Assembly (NCBI GenBank): GCA_020081605.1
Contig: JAHREC010000062.1
Span: 3,963,758-4,027,757, forward strand
Direction: 5' to 3'
Origin: Albifimbria verrucaria
Taxonomy: Eukaryota; Ascomycota; Sordariomycetes; Hypocreales; Stachybotryaceae
Length of the DNA stretch: 64,000 nt
In this document: positions 11,684 to 24,724 of the stretch, in pieces
How positions within the stretch are numbered: the stretch's first letter is position 1
Layout: every line of letters begins with the position of its first letter
Notes under the pieces: model-generated
What the model saw: only the letters and a program-made list of their open reading frames with translations
Told to the model about the DNA's origin: nothing
The model's database searches: none
Translations under genes and position numbers: made by a program

Positions 11684-11703
11684 ACCTAGGTACCTAGGTA
11701 CCT
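11684..11703. repeat. CTAGGTAC tandem, palindromic
   Basis: ACCTAGGTACCTAGGTACCT, two and a half copies of an 8-bp unit that is also self-complementary. It sits 40 bp beyond the TATA box of the minus-strand gene. This motif is common in promoter regions of some Sordariomycete genomes; here it could be a binding site or simple sequence. Confidence 0.6.
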
Positions 11704-13812
11704 GTGTAAGCAGCGCTGGTGACCGCATCGATCAGTTAACAAGGGGTGGGCCCGGGATGCATGGTGGTCTTGTCAACAAATAGATGAGACACGAATTAGA
11801 CGTTGGGGAATCAGGTATCGTCACATAACGCGACCTCTCGGCAACCAGGTTCACTGGAGTTCAAGAAGTCGCTCTAGGTACTGTAAACATCGTGGGGCTT
11901 GGACTTGCTGCACTAGCCTACCGGCCTCAAGGATTGCCCCGGCCCCACTGGTCGAGTGGCAGATCCTGGGTCCGCTACCGAGTCCCAAGTGTGCCCCTCA
12001 TTTCTTTGCTTGTCGCGCTTCGAATCTCTGCCAAAAGATACAATACTGCAACCTAGGGCAGCCTTGACCATAGGGGTCAATTAAAGTTAGTTACAAGTAT
12101 CTTCGATGTACTCTACTTCCAGCGCATTCATAATACTTTTGGGTTCCTCCACTCAAGGCCGCCTCCACACCTGCAGCGAGGCAACCAGATGTTGATTGAT
12201 TCGTCGAAGGCCCGGTCGACGGAAAGATACAAGACCTGTCTCAGTTCATCATGGCCACCCTTCTGCGAGCCGAACACGCGGAGAGGGTTGCATTATCGCG
12301 GGATTATGCCGGCATCATTTTGATGTAATTTGATGCTAGGGCTACTTAATACATTCAAACCAGGAGCCGTATGACCAATAAAACTTATGTTTGTTCTTTA
12401 TGTCGACCTTGGAATAGTGCCCCATACAAGTCGCATCAGTCGTTCTGGGATTTCAGGATGATTACCTTGCTGGAACATCCCAGATACAATTACTCCGTGA
12501 ACGCGGTCAGCCTTCCACTCACGCAAATGCCATCAATACCTTGGTGATTGCAGAAAGACGAGGCATGCCCTACATGCGTAGTAGGAGCAGAGTTAGAGAC
12601 CGAGGTGGCGACATCGTCTTAGTGCAGGCAGTGTTTTTGCAGCAAGAAGCCCGGAGGCTTCGTGCAGCGACCTCAAGACATGTAGATGTAACCCTACCTG
12701 ACCCAACGAGCACGAGGTGAGCATGAGGGGGCGTCATGCCGTGATGAGCGAAAACGCCGAACATGCACACGGCCTGGGGCAGTAAGCACTGGGGCGCAAG
12801 TACTGGAAACACTCGCCGTAGCCTGCATGCAAGGACGGTAACATGGGTGCGCTTAGTCGTGTGGTTGCTCAGCCCTGTATGTGATCAATGGAGAGATGAG
12901 GCGGATTTCTACAGGGTGACCGACATCTATGCCTCACATCTAGAAGTAGGTCGAGTCGAGGGATCATACTCCCAGATGGCTTCTAACAAATAACTACCCA
13001 GGTAAGTGAAAGCGTGAAATGGAGGAGGTACGCATCGCAACGTTGTAATCATCCCCCAACAGTCCAGATCCGTGCAGCGTGTTCCTCGGTCTTCTCTACG
13101 CTTGGTTTCCTCTGCGGCCACCTGCTGCAGGCATTCTCAGAAACAGGAGTGTCCAGAGTGTGCACGTCATAACTTGCCTAGGTGCATGCATAAGCCACAC
13201 ATATGAATACAGAAATGAAAACATATGCCAACTATCCCAAACAAGCTAAGAGATCCATGATTTGATCATGAGTGATACACCTCTAGCAGTATATATATGA
13301 GAATCATTATGGCTATATTCTGCTTCGAGGCACAAATATCCAAACATGAGAGATTTTCTTGCGTTGAATGCTCTGTTCTAATCAAGAGACACGAGTCTTA
13401 GTGCCACCACCTATTGGTTGGCTACCTAGGCATTTTTCTTGTAGATTACCCTTCTATGTCACCGCAGTTAACTCGGTAAATTTCAAGATGACATCCTGCA
13501 ACGCATCCCCAGGTGGGTAAAGTGTTTCTTCAAGTGGTGACATTTTAAGCAAGCACCAATGGTAGAGATTTCTACGAAAGAAGCAAAGCAGCCAACCGAG
13601 AGTCATCGCAATAGTCACCAGCACGTGGCAGTCTTGAGGTTAGTTGCGAAGGTGCTAGATATGCAGGAGACACCCAGAGGGGCAAGGCGCCACGGTCTCA
13701 CCGGAGCGAGGGGTAGTGAAAGTGTTTTGCCCGGGGCGACATTTGTCACTCGTAGACTTGCTGTATATAGATTTTCTCAAGAGTCCAGCAAGGTCAGATC
13801 CAGCTTGGCCTT
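11704..13812. other. Long intergenic stretch, no gene recognised
   Basis: 2.1 kb with short frames only. A 26-codon frame at 12250-12330 (+) and frames at 12763-12993 (+) and 13559-13951 (+) have no motif; the last overlaps the 3' end of the dehydrogenase on the other strand. Confidence 0.5.
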
Positions 13813-15013
13813 CTACAAGTATTCTTTAATCTGCTCATTACACCATGCCAAAAACTTAGAAGCGGTTCCAGCTCCACCTTCAGATTCCGCTCGCAAAGAG
13901 TTCTCAATGCCGTTGGGGAGACTACCAAATCTGCCCCAAGGATACACATAAGCTCCGGATTTGTCTGGCGTAAGACCAGGCGTGAGAATTGCGAAGAGCT
14001 CTGTATAAGCACCATAAATTGGCTCGTAAAGAATGAAGTTATCCTACAAGGCGAAAGAAAGGGTTGATTAGAAACCAGCGAGACATGGAAATGAACAATA
14101 TGGGTCTTACCGTCACCCAGCGGCCCAGGCCTGCCCAATGCCTCTGTAGCTCTGTGCGTAAGTTGCCCGGATTAAAAGCTACATGCATAACGCCTGTCCG
14201 TGGCGTCGACTTGGCGCCCTCTCTCGCAAGAAACACACTTCCAACTTTGCTCTGCCCGTAATTCATTGATACGCCTTGGTCTGTGGGCCGACCGTCTTTC
14301 TCAAGTACCATTCCATGTGGTCTTGGCGAGGCAACATGTACGGCTACAGAGGCAGCCCAAGCCACACGAACACTTGCTGTAGTGGCGAAAGCCGTCGTAC
14401 TCGTGAGCAGCGGTAAGAGAAGTTGGTAAAGAAGATAAGGTCCCAGACAGTTGGTACCTATCTGTAGGTCGTTCCCTTGTGCATCAAAGCTACCCTCAGG
14501 AGGGTACATAACCTAACGAGTCACCGCATCAGTTAGATTGCTTGTTGGAGAGATGAAATCGAATAATAAAGGCAGGCACGTACACCTGCGTTGTTCACTA
14601 GGACATCAAGACGCTGTGACTGGGCGATAAAGGACTCAACCGCTGGCTTGATGGTGGACAAGTTAGACAAGTCCAACTGCAGAAATCTGATGCTACCCTT
14701 GCTGTGAGGCAATGAATCTTTAATAGCCCCCATAGCCTTCTGGGCTTTGGGTTCCGAACGGCCTGCGATCCATACGGTTGCATTGAGGGCGTACAGGATT
14801 TTGCACAATTCGAAACCAACTCCAACGTAGCCACCGGTGACAATAAACACCTGTATATCCCAATCTCAGGTTAAAATGGACAATAGAAGTCTTGATGGGC
14901 TGTGACGGGAAGTCAGACAGACAGTTACTCACCCGGCCCTTCTGGTCAGGGCAATCTTGTGCTGTTAGAGACAGGAACGGAATAAAGTAGAACTGGCTGA
15001 AGATATTACCCAT
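13813..15013 (-). CDS. Short-chain dehydrogenase/reductase (retinol-dehydrogenase-like)
   Basis: Four exons join without any break: 14933-15013, 14584-14850, 14111-14512 and 13813-14043, giving 326 residues. Introns show GTGAGT, GTACGT and GTAAGA donors. The start MGNIFSQ is usual for this fungal SDR group; a Met 17 codons further upstream is less likely. The Rossmann nucleotide motif appears as TGGYVGVG, followed by LDLSNLS, NNAG (split by intron 2), and the catalytic YGQSK (Tyr-x3-Lys). It should be an NAD(P)(H)-dependent oxidoreductase of a small alcohol or ketone; the substrate cannot be told. It is one of the few accessory-region genes with a clean frame. Confidence 0.88.
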
Positions 15014-16740
15014 CATTAAATATGGGAAGTATTCAAAATTATTAAATGATTGATAATTTTCCAATATGAATTGAGGAAAAGAAGAATCTCAGGTTGGGTG
15101 GGCAGTGGTGCGAGAAGGATGACAGGATTGGGGAGAGGGGAGCTAAGCTTTATCCCGGTGCCAAACTTTAATGAAGATTTGGCATCATGTAAGATTGCAT
15201 GAAGCAGTATAACCCGTTAAACCCGTAAAACCAATAGTCCAGGCCAATAGCAAGGAGTGCCATCGCACCGGTAACTCATGATGAAGCGTCAGGGGTTCAA
15301 TTCGCTGCTCTCCATGGTCCTACTTGGTTGCAGCTAGTGCTCTGCGTAGGGTTACGTTATTGATTCTCGATTCTGCGCCTTTCTTAAGTCCTAGAGTTAG
15401 AATGCCTTGAATTATTCCTCAGTCCCGTTGGCAAAAGCGGTGAACTCGTAGGGAACCAAGCTATTGCCTTGTAAGACAGAACCAACCAACCCAGTACTAC
15501 CTAGTAAGTGAGTGCATGATATGCGGGCCGCTCCGCCCGGAATAGATCCACAGTTGAGATGGTTGAGGGATTGTGCAGGTTGCCACTTTGCATTCACTTT
15601 GAAAAAGGGCAGATAATACGAATGGGCATCCCTACACTGTTGGAGAAGATAACAAAGACGATCGCTAAGGGTGCCCCCTCGTTGATGTTGTGAATGAGAA
15701 GTGAGATGCTCTTTGGCATAAGACTAGGAGTATGTCTTTAGCCACCTTTGGTATTTATCGCTTGTTCTTTGGTGGCATAAGCAAACATTTACCGTGTACG
15801 CCGTCCTACCCGCGCTCGAGATGACGAGGTGTCCATTGATGCCCGTAAGTCGCATCATTGTTAGTCCCGTTCCAAATGAGTTCTATGGCTGTTGGCTGTC
15901 GCACGGCTTGTGACCCCGCTGGCATACTGCGTGACCAATGGACACCATCATTACAGCATTAATTTTTCGTGGCGGTATGGTTGTTGGCTGATGGATTACT
16001 GCAGGTTGGTCACTACCGTTTTCCTCGCAGCCTACTTACGGAAGGTCGTAGTTGCGAGCTTCTTGTCCCCTCACTTGTCTACGGCCCTCGTTTTGTCCCG
16101 CTGCAAGGCTTGTCACTGTTATTGTTGTGGGTACAGTATAATTCTCCCACTCGCATTCTATGAAACTATAATGTTATATCTAGTCTTATTATGTATGTTT
16201 AACTTCATTTGATATTAATTTTCATATTGAGGCTTATCTGGCTTCATATCCAGCTATAATAGCTATCCAGTAAAGGCTTGAAAAGGACAAGGATGCAAGT
16301 GGTTTGTTAATACTAGTGTTGAACTTATTCATAATCTCTCCTCTGGCTGAAGCAAAATCCAAATGAAAGTGGCTGTCCTATTGCTTTTATTTGTGGATAG
16401 AACTATTTTCAACGTCAATAGTACTCGGAGTTGTTAACTCTCCTACTGCTGCCCCAACACTATATGCCGAAGCCCTCGGCATCCGGCATCTGCAACAAAT
16501 CAGCCTGATCTAGCGTCGATTAGGCAGAATATTTGAGCCAGTAAAAGACCAGGCCCAGAGAATGATACTACGGGCCTTAATTAATTATTCGATATTGGTA
16601 TATAATACCACATTTTCCATGCCGAACACCCTATCGCTCATGTTTAAATTGGGGAGAATACCCTAGTTGAGCATACCCCGAACTCTATCTTCTTGCATGG
16701 CCTTTCTTCATAGTCCGAGAAGTTATTATTAGTTTATGCG
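15014..16740. other. Long intergenic stretch, no gene recognised
   Basis: 1.7 kb with no convincing gene. A 60-nt tRNA-like piece at 15254-15314 has a GGTTCAATT T-loop-like stretch and a partly pairing acceptor, but no anticodon stem. The last 150 bp, AT-rich with TATAATACC near 16600, would be the GH28 promoter. Confidence 0.5.
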
Positions 16741-17984
16741 ATGATTTTCTCTTACCTTCTCATAATCTTCGCTACAGCTTTGCAAAGAGCTCTTGGGGAT
16801 GTTGTCAAGGCTGGGTCAACATGTACCGTCACACCAAGTGGATCAACCGACGACACGCCCCAGATTCTCAGCGCGTTTCGTCAGTGTGCAACGGACAGCT
16901 CTATAATCTTCAAAGAAGGCACATATAACATTCGTCAGGTCATGGAAACGACCAGTTTCCGAAATGTCTCAATCGACATCTACGGTAAGTGGGTCTGGAG
17001 CGCAGACAACTTGCAATATTGGGTTGCGAATACATTGCCGGTCACATACGCAAATTTATACACAGCCTGGAAGTTCGGCGGAACTAATGTGTCAATCCGC
17101 GGTCACGGCAAAGCTCTATTCGATGGCAATGGACAGGTCTGGATTGACGAAAATAAGAATGGAAGCAACCGTCGTGGAAGACCCATCAACTTTACTATTT
17201 GGCGAGGACCAACATCTTTGTGGATGGCATTACCTGGCGTCAAGCTCAGTTCTGGCACACATTCGTTGCATATAGTCAGAACGTGACAATGACGAACCTT
17301 GATATGAACACTACAAGTAATTCGCAATGGTCGTCTGTCAATACTGATGGCGTCGATACCTGGAATTCTAAGGATGTCTTCATCCGCAATTGGGTGGTTA
17401 CCTCTGGCGATGTAAGCTGCACCACAAAAGTTGCTAACAGTTGGCTAATCATGGTATAGGACTGCCTGTCCGTGAAAGGTAATAGTACAAATATCGAGTT
17501 CAGGAATGTGACCTGCTATGAATCCGGTTGCGCCGTCATCGGTTCAATGGGGTCCAGCTCATCACAACCCGATTACGTTGACAACGTGCACTACGAAGAT
17601 ATTCGATGCATTCACTCTTCTAACGCAGCATGGATTAAGACATATCCTGGAATAGGCCACGTTCGTAACGTGACCTTCAAGAACATTGAATTTCAAGATG
17701 TCAACCAACCGGTTTATGTTACCTCATGTATTTACTCGGGGCAGAACTGCGATAACTCACGTATCCCCATAGAAAATATCAGCTGGATCAATGTCAGGGG
17801 CACGAGCAGATATAATGTTGCCGCTGGCATGCATTGTTCCGCCAGTGCCCCGTGCCGTAACTTCAAGTTTGAAGGAATGGACATCAAACCCAAGAATGGA
17901 GGGACAGCCAAGGTGCTCTGTTCGAATATCCAAAATCAGGCTTCCATGGGGTGGCAGTGCACAGGAACCTGTCCTGGAAATTAG
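16741..17984 (+). CDS. Secreted GH28 exo-acting pectinase (exo-polygalacturonase/exo-rhamnogalacturonase type), one frame break
   Basis: An N-terminal signal peptide (MIFSYLLIIFATALQRALG) precedes a right-handed beta-helix. GH28 hallmarks: NTDGVDTW, then the Asp pair GD|DC split by an intron at 17412-17459 (GTAAGC..CTAAC..TAG), a GCAVIGSMG segment, and WIKTYPG in place of the classical RIK. The C-terminal part (PVYVTSCIYSGQNC, AAGMHC) is typical of the exo-acting fungal subgroup. It would release terminal sugars from pectin outside the cell. The first frame stops at 17286, while the real path moves to another frame at the T run 17198-17200 (RPINFTI then ARTNIFVDG), one base missing. Length about 398 residues, normal for the family. 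Confidence 0.85.
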
Positions 17985-18266
17985 CCACAGCAGTTGAGTG
18001 GCAATTCATAGGCCTAGAAGGTTCTATATATGAGATGTTAGATATGTCTTGTATCTAAGTCAGGGATGGCGGAGAAAACGACTGAGACTTGACACAATAG
18101 GGCTAACTTGTACATTGAAGAAATCGAGGACTATGCAAGAATAAATCTGTGCATAACACAACATTAAATAATTTAAGAACAACGCAGACTCTAGGCACGG
18201 GAGAATTTGAACTAGATAATTTCTTTTCCAGGGCGTCAACCAAGAGTACTTTAGAGAAAAACGATC

Positions 18267-19817
18267 TCAAGAGACCCAACAATTATCGCATGGCGAGGAT
18301 TTATTGATGTCACTGGATAGCTTCGTCTGTCTCCACCTCTTTATTTCCAAACTCCATTTTAAACCAGGGTGAGCCAGCATTTGACTGATGGTTAGCCTCC
18401 TCTCCGGCTCATAGACAAAAATCTTTGCTATCATATCATATAATAACTCTGCTTCTTGTTGAGTAATTTTGGGAAAAGTCTCGATGATTTTGTCAACCTC
18501 ATCGCAGTATCCTGTCAGATAGATATCCTCAATTTTGAGTGCGGCAGGCTTCCAAAACTTATTGTCAAAACACTCGGGGAATGGCGCAGTGTCATCAGAA
18601 ATAGCTGTCGCTGGTGTAGACTGGAAGTCTCTGAAGTTTGGTGGTTGGTCATAAATTTTGTCGATCCACTCTTTCAGGTCGACGCGATCCTCAGGAAGTT
18701 CAGTTAACGGCATCCCCTTTTCCTTGTCCTCTGTTGGTCGTCCTTCGTCATCAAACAAAGGCTCCCCCAGGCTTGAGGCATGTCGCCGAGTGAGTGGATT
18801 AGAAAGGCCATCAACATATAAGGAGACTCAATACCGAGTATTGAGAAGGGCGAGGATCCTGACCTGATCTGTAGGAGAGAGCTGCCCAAGGCCCAGACAT
18901 CACTGGCAGGGCTGGCAGGACGCCCAACTGCCACTTCTGGAGCAAGAAATCCTGCAGGGGTCCCAAGAACTTTCTTCGGTGGGCTCGCTGTGAGGAAAGA
19001 CTGATCGAAATCAATCAGAGAAATTTCGCCGCACAATATATCCTCTTTGCAGTGCATAAAGTCGAGATGCTCGACAATGTACAGGAGTGCCTCTGGACCA
19101 TGACTCTCGCCCGAGCTCGTTTCCAATGGAGCAGTTTTTGGTGGGCCGAGAAGATGATAGATGCCTTGTTGATCAAGGTGATCAAGATTCCGGATGCGAA
19201 ACACAATGTTCATGGGTGTGAGATCTAGAGGTTGGTAAGAAAAAGTCTGAGATTAGGAGAAGAGGTACTCACCACCATGACAAAGACCGTGTGAGTGTAA
19301 ATCTGCAACTGCGCTGGCTGTTTGAGCAATGATGGAGCGTGCCAACCAAGGATGTAATCTGCTCTGTAGAAACTGTGACATTTTGTAAGTTGACGGACCC
19401 AAGAAGGAAGAACCAAGCACAGATGACGGCCATTTGGACCATCAATGTGAAATATTTGTGTGAAGATTGTGAATCTGCTATCATCCAGTCCAGATAAGGC
19501 CTGCTGGCACATCAAAGCCTTCTCTTCAACAGCTTGAGAATGGTCAGCCATGACAATTTTGAGGGCTACCCAGCGAGACAACAGGGAATCCCGGGCCAGC
19601 CATACTGTAGAAAAGCCGCCAGACCCAAGTTTATGAACAACATGATAGCGGCCATTGTCCAACAAATCGTCAATGTGAGTAGGGTGGTGGCCTCCTTGCT
19701 GTAAAACTCCACCTCCTCACAATCGCCAAGTTGGGGTGCGAGGAAGCGTAGAGAATCGTCAGAGCGGAGAGATTCGGCACTTTCACCTGTATCAGATGAT
19801 GTTCCTTTCTCCATCAT
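18267..19817 (-). CDS. Serine/threonine protein kinase, SRPK-like, three frame breaks
   Basis: Kinase signatures in order: glycine loop LGSGGFSTVW, ATP lysine in VALKIV, catalytic HG|D split by an intron (19225-19272) and followed by LTPMNI, LIDFDQSF in place of DFG, APEVAVG, and SDVWALG. An NGRYHVVHKLGSGGFSTVWLARD context is the hallmark of fungal SRPK relatives, which phosphorylate SR-type proteins; those of this divergent fungal group are mostly uncharacterised. Frame breaks, each one base missing: near 19692-19697 (before the glycine loop), near 19398-19410, and at the C run 18764-18768. The start at 19817 (MMEKGTSS) is preferred; the same frame extends to 20042. The DFD in place of DFG is seen in some active SRPK-like kinases, so activity is not excluded. 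Confidence 0.75.
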
Positions 19818-20296
19818 GTTTGAAGATCCAGTACACCATGGGAGTAAAAGAGACAGAGAAATTAGAGTAAAACGACACGCAGGAAATTGGTGATGAAATT
19901 GGTGATGAGGTTGAGTTGGAGGGCTTGACTTGACAGCAGGCAACAGCTGATTGGGGATGCTTTTGCAACATGAGTCAGCAACAACCTGCTGAGACAAAGA
20001 ACATGCGAGGAAAGCGTGTGCCTGATCATTTTGCTCCATCAAACATGAGCTAGTTACCCGCCAATTAACCAGAAAAACAGGGCTAAATCTGTATCTGTTA
20101 TAACTGGATATTCAACTCATGAATGGTGATTGTATAATAGTTTTTCAGTTTATGATGATTCTAAATACTTTTTCATTAACTAGAAAAGTTTACGTAGCAT
20201 TCACTCTCTTATGCCTGATCATGAATATTGCTGTACAGTATGCTCAGATTAATAAGGGGTGAGATTTAAGACTATCAAGAGATATCGAGATATTTT

Positions 20297-22315
20297 CTAA
20301 TAAAGTCTGAACGTCTTAACTGTAAGGCTTTCTCTCCATGCCCTGAACAAATCATCTGGTTCTGATATCCAGTCAGCGTAGTCCACTCCGTCTGGGCGCT
20401 GAGACACTTGATGCTCGATAGAAAAGAGCCCAACTCTCACGAAGTGCCCGGGCTTCTTCTCGTATATCACGAGACCCCAGATTTTGTGTCTCTTCTCGTC
20501 CCAACAGACGCAGAGGCCAAACGTGTTATGCTGCTTGCTATCGAAATCAGGAAATAGAGGATCTGGAGTGACTCCAGCTCCGGTCGATATGTTTCGACGC
20601 CCGGGAACAGGAACACCGTCCTTTTGCAAATAGAGGTTTCTATCAGTGATTCTGGGTAGACATTCCTCGGGCACAAGACGACCCGTAATCTGAAGGCATC
20701 CAGACGATACATTGCCGTATGGAAGGGTTTTGTGGACTGGTGCCGTATCGTAGCCTCCGAGCTCGAACCCCTCGTCCTTGATGCAAGATCTCGTGGAAAT
20801 GTAATGAAGATTCCCAGTAGGTATGGAGGCCCAAGACCATGATGGCGCAAAGTATTTATCTAATCTCTTGTGTGAGCCGTAGTCCCTTGCCACCACAAAA
20901 GATCAAGCCATATGTAGGACTTCCAACAGCCAGCTAGGTACGTGTCCTGCAGAACGATGTTTAGTCGTTCCGCAATGCCAGCCAGTGCTGGCAGCCTGTC
21001 GTGAGGGTCTGTTATTGCACTCTCCATATAGCATTGCACAATAGTAGACCAGAGAAGGTACGTATCTCTCTTGTTTCCTAGCGGAACAAGTGATGTGTCT
21101 TTATGAAATCTTTGACGACACCAAGAAGAAGTCGGTGACGAGTAGAAGCCATCAGTCAGTTCTTTTTCTTCTCGGCATATCCACATAGTCCTAAGCTCGC
21201 CGTAATCGATAATCCTGGATGACAACACGAACTCTTGAAAGGCCCAGGCGCGAAGAGACAAAGGGTCAACATACTCCTTTGCTCTAGACTCCTCAGACAG
21301 GATGACGGTTCCAATGGTTCTATCCCCGCACATGTATGGGATACAGAAGCTAGGAGTATCAGACCCTGCGCTGAATGGCGAGCGTAGACCAAGAAAGCCC
21401 TCTTCGACTCCTTTTGCCCTACTGGCTAGTATGGCAATATCGGCGCTTTCATAGATGTTTGCCATGTTGCTAATTTCCACCGCTTTATCTTCAGGGTCAT
21501 CCTGGTAAATACAGAGGCTGTCGACCCAGAAGTAAGTGATACCAAGCTCGACACAAACACGGATAGCGTCTTGTAATGTCTGAGGCAGTTCTTTTGTGAG
21601 CAGTGGAGTCTGCAACCGAGCTGTGGTGAGCTGGACCTTTGCGGCCCTCCCCAGCAGTAGGACAGCACTGAGTAAGGGAAAGCTCTGCATTTTCCACAAT
21701 TTGAACCTCTTTCCCGTAAGCAGATATCCGAAGGACTCTTCTGGGCATGAAAGTGCCGGTCGCCTTTCTACAACGCATATGGTTCTTCCGACATTCTCGT
21801 GCCCACTCTTTGGCAAGGTTGAAAGACGTCTCGGACGCTGGATCCGGGTTTGGAACTCGTTGTAAAACTTCACGAGCTACAGGATTGTCTAATCTTATCT
21901 CAGTGAAATATTTGGATGGGGCCTGGGTACCAGCTTTTACCAGGATAAGTCATGTATGTGAAGCGAGCATGAGTATCGTGATCATTATCCCCGGACAGCG
22001 TGAAGATGATGGAATAGCTCTCTTCCCCTTCATCTCCATCGTCCGGGGATAGCGATTCACAATGGTATCGCCAGGGAATGATGTCGTGCCTGCTGTGAGC
22101 TTTGTGTGAATAAACGTGGCGAAATCGCAGCCATTTTGAGACATTTGGCTGAGCTCCTTGAGAGTGACCGGCAGTTGTTCAATCGGCCATATCCTCCAGT
22201 AAAGATTGCTCTTCGGTCCGTCCATGTGGACAAGGGGACGCGGCTCATCATTATTACGGATGAGGAATCTACCCCGGCAGAGTGCGCAGGTGTGAGGCGT
22301 TTGAGGCGTAGCCAT
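20297..22315 (-). CDS. HET-domain protein (2), about five frame breaks
   Basis: N-terminal CALCRGRF cysteine pair and GCDFATFI, then LSYCWGG, FWVDSLCIYQDD, RAWAFQEF and a C-terminal APSWSWASI: the full order of a long HET protein of about 670 residues. Breaks, each one base missing, fall near 22044-22047, 21918-21921, 21663-21670, 21638-21640 (inside the first HET motif) and 20889-20891. All protein motifs remain readable when frames are followed, and there is no in-frame stop that needs another explanation. Presumed function: incompatibility or cell-death signalling. The density of breaks is the highest in the window. Confidence 0.7.
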
Positions 22316-23406
22316 TTGAAGAGATGGGACAATGCTAGTGTTGGCCTAAAATGTGGTTACGGAATGAGTGACTAATTTATAAAAATACTATAATTATTTA
22401 TTCTTGATTGGTTAATTAATTTATTACATGCTATTGGATAGCTAATAGCTCTATATAGTAGATCTTCAGTATAATTTTAATAGTAGATATAGGATACTAT
22501 GCTACCCTAGGGGTATAACAATCGGGGTTATTCTATACTAAAGGAAGATTGCGCAAGACGTCATTCATGGACCTAGCGGAGAGCATGGCTCCAGCTATAA
22601 AGGTCGAAGCCGAAATCGGATCTCTGCTGGGGATAATTAAGCGCTATTTGTAGGGGTTGGAGAAAGAGAGAAAAATACTTGAAAAAATTAAGGGCCAGGA
22701 GATCGGCATATTTAATTCCATCCGAAGAAACAAAGAGGCTTACAAAAAAATTTGGCAAGACTTTGTAAAATTCCGAATACAAATGATGCCCGGTATTCGG
22801 AACCTACTGCAACAGCTGTGGGGAGGCTCTGGGTTTGGACAACTCAGTTCTGCACCTCTGCTATGAGCAGGCGACCCTTACGAAAACGCCAATCATGACT
22901 TTATCAAGCCAAATTATACGGCAGCCATTTGATGTCTTCAGAAGCTCCGGGTATAGTCGACTACCTTGTCATTCTGAACTTTATGGGAGTAACCAGTCAT
23001 TGGTTGCGGCGTCAGCTTACTAGAGGCTTCCCTGCACCTCATGGATTAATTTTGAACACAATATCACGTGTTTTAAAACCACACCATCGAAAAGAGATAT
23101 TTATACGGCGAAGGAGGGGTCTATATACTGTATGAGTTTGAGAATCCAAGACCCTGTATCGGTCATGACAGGTATATTCCCAACCCTGTTATCACGGTGG
23201 AAACTTTTATTCTACAGCCTTTGGTTATCCAGCTCGGGCACATCTCAGCACTAACATACTGGGGCACGATGTCGAGCTGGAGATCAGTTCTTGCATCGTG
23301 TTGGTGTTGAACTATAAGTACGGGCAGTTCTTCTCACACTCTGAACTTCCAACATAGAAAGATTCATCTTCTTTTATATCAACTTGATTAATATCCAATA
23401 TTCATA
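22316..23406. other. AT-rich intergenic, possible relic
   Basis: 22376-22520 is very AT-rich and TpA-rich, as left by repeat-induced point mutation. A frame at 22657-22866 (+) encodes a charged helical stretch (NSIRRNKEAYKKIWQDFVKF) of unknown origin, with no start context I trust. Confidence 0.4.
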
Positions 23407-24079
23407 ATGCGGAACTACTGGATTATCTTTAGCCTTGTAGTGGGAATCCAATCCCAGGCTCCTAGCAACGATTATAAGAGTACCGTTCTTTACCACCATA
23501 ATGTCCATCGTGCAAATCACTCATCTCCCGCTCTCGAGTGGGATGATATTTTAGCACAGTACGCTGCTAATACTGGCCACCGCTGTGTTTTTGAGCATGA
23601 CATGTAAGGTTAAATATATTCTGTTCTGACAGTTTCACTAAAGCTTTAAAAGGGGCCAAGGCAATGGTAACTACGGCCAGAATCTTGCTGCCTTTGGTGC
23701 TTCCAATGATATCGGTGAACCAGACCTTAAATTTACTGCTGAGGCTATTACCAACAACTGGTATAATAGTGAGGCAGGGAACTGGAAGTTTTATGGTGGT
23801 AACCCTCCGGATGGCTCTAATATAAATGACTGGGGACACTTCACGCAAGTTATATGGAAGTCTACTACCAAAGTTGGTTGTGCTTCGGTTTTGTGCCCCG
23901 TGGTACAATGTATGAGCGATTTAATGCTTGGTTTGCTGTTTGTAACTATAGCCCGCCAGGTAAGTTAAGTCTGTTTTATTCAGTATTTGAATATACTAAG
24001 CAAATGCATAGGAAACTCCGGCGGCCAGTATGCTACTAATATTCTCCAGCCCCTAGGCTACCCAGCTATTAGTGTCTAG
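23407..24079 (+). CDS. Secreted CAP-superfamily (PR-1/SCP-like) protein, one frame break
   Basis: Signal peptide (MRNYWIIFSLVVGIQSQA), then the CAP fold: LYHHNVHRANHSSPALEWDD, GNYGQNLAAFG, WYNSE, HFTQVIWKSTTKVGCAS (the signature CAP1 region) and VCNYSPPG. Two introns fit: one after the first exon near 23605-23655, and a second near 23960-24010 splitting the PPG. One base appears missing at the C run 23896-23899. Fungal CAP proteins bind sterols or lipids and take part in defence and host interaction. The coding sequence is strongly AT-biased at third positions compared with the conserved block, as are its flanks. Confidence 0.75.
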
Positions 24080-24724
24080 AAAAGGATTTATAAGACCCTC
24101 CCTGAACTTCTGCTTATAATTGATTACAATTAAAGCGACATATACTAAGCTTAAAGATTTGAATCTGTGTATCAGCGTAGCTAAAATAGTAGCTTCTTAG
24201 TAAAATATAATAATCTAGCTTATTATATGATGATAGTTTATTGAGATAAAATAACCCCATGCCCCAGATCGCAAGTCCGGTTACTCACATAAGTATAATA
24301 ACAACTTCAAAGTAGAAGATAAGTAGAATCAGGCTTTATATATTATTTAATCAGTTAATGCCTCGAGAAGCGTAAAGTAGGAAGTAGAGAATTATACTCA
24401 TGATGAAACAGAAAAGATGCTTGCTTATCCCTTCCTATCAGGTCGGGCAATCTATAGTCTTTATACCCATAAGCAGGGTAATGAAAGTAAGCTAGCCTAG
24501 GGTAAATAAAAACAAAATGCTATATTCCCTTTGTCAGTTCATCCCCAATACACTACGGTCTTATATAATATTATATGCTAGATTCAACCAGCCTTCGGCC
24601 AGTGAATGGTTATAATGCATGCAATTTCGTAATAGTAGCGCTCAATTAATACTAGCTACTTATGTATAGGAAAACCTTGCCTTAATGGCTGGACGAAACC
24701 TATAAAGTGCCTATTGACGATCGC
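24080..24724. other. AT-rich intergenic, probable RIP-affected sequence
   Basis: Strongly A+T- and TpA-rich, with runs such as TATAATATTATA, and no open frame of note. It looks like degraded repeat sequence, but no transposon motif can be named. Confidence 0.4.

Noticed and set aside
12250..12330. 26-codon frame starting MATLLRAEH
   Set aside because: Too short, no similarity, and no second exon that continues it.
15254..15314. tRNA-like piece with GGTTCAATT and a partly pairing acceptor
   Set aside because: Only about 60 nt long, one mismatch in the acceptor stem, poor T-stem pairing and no anticodon stem. At most a tRNA fragment.
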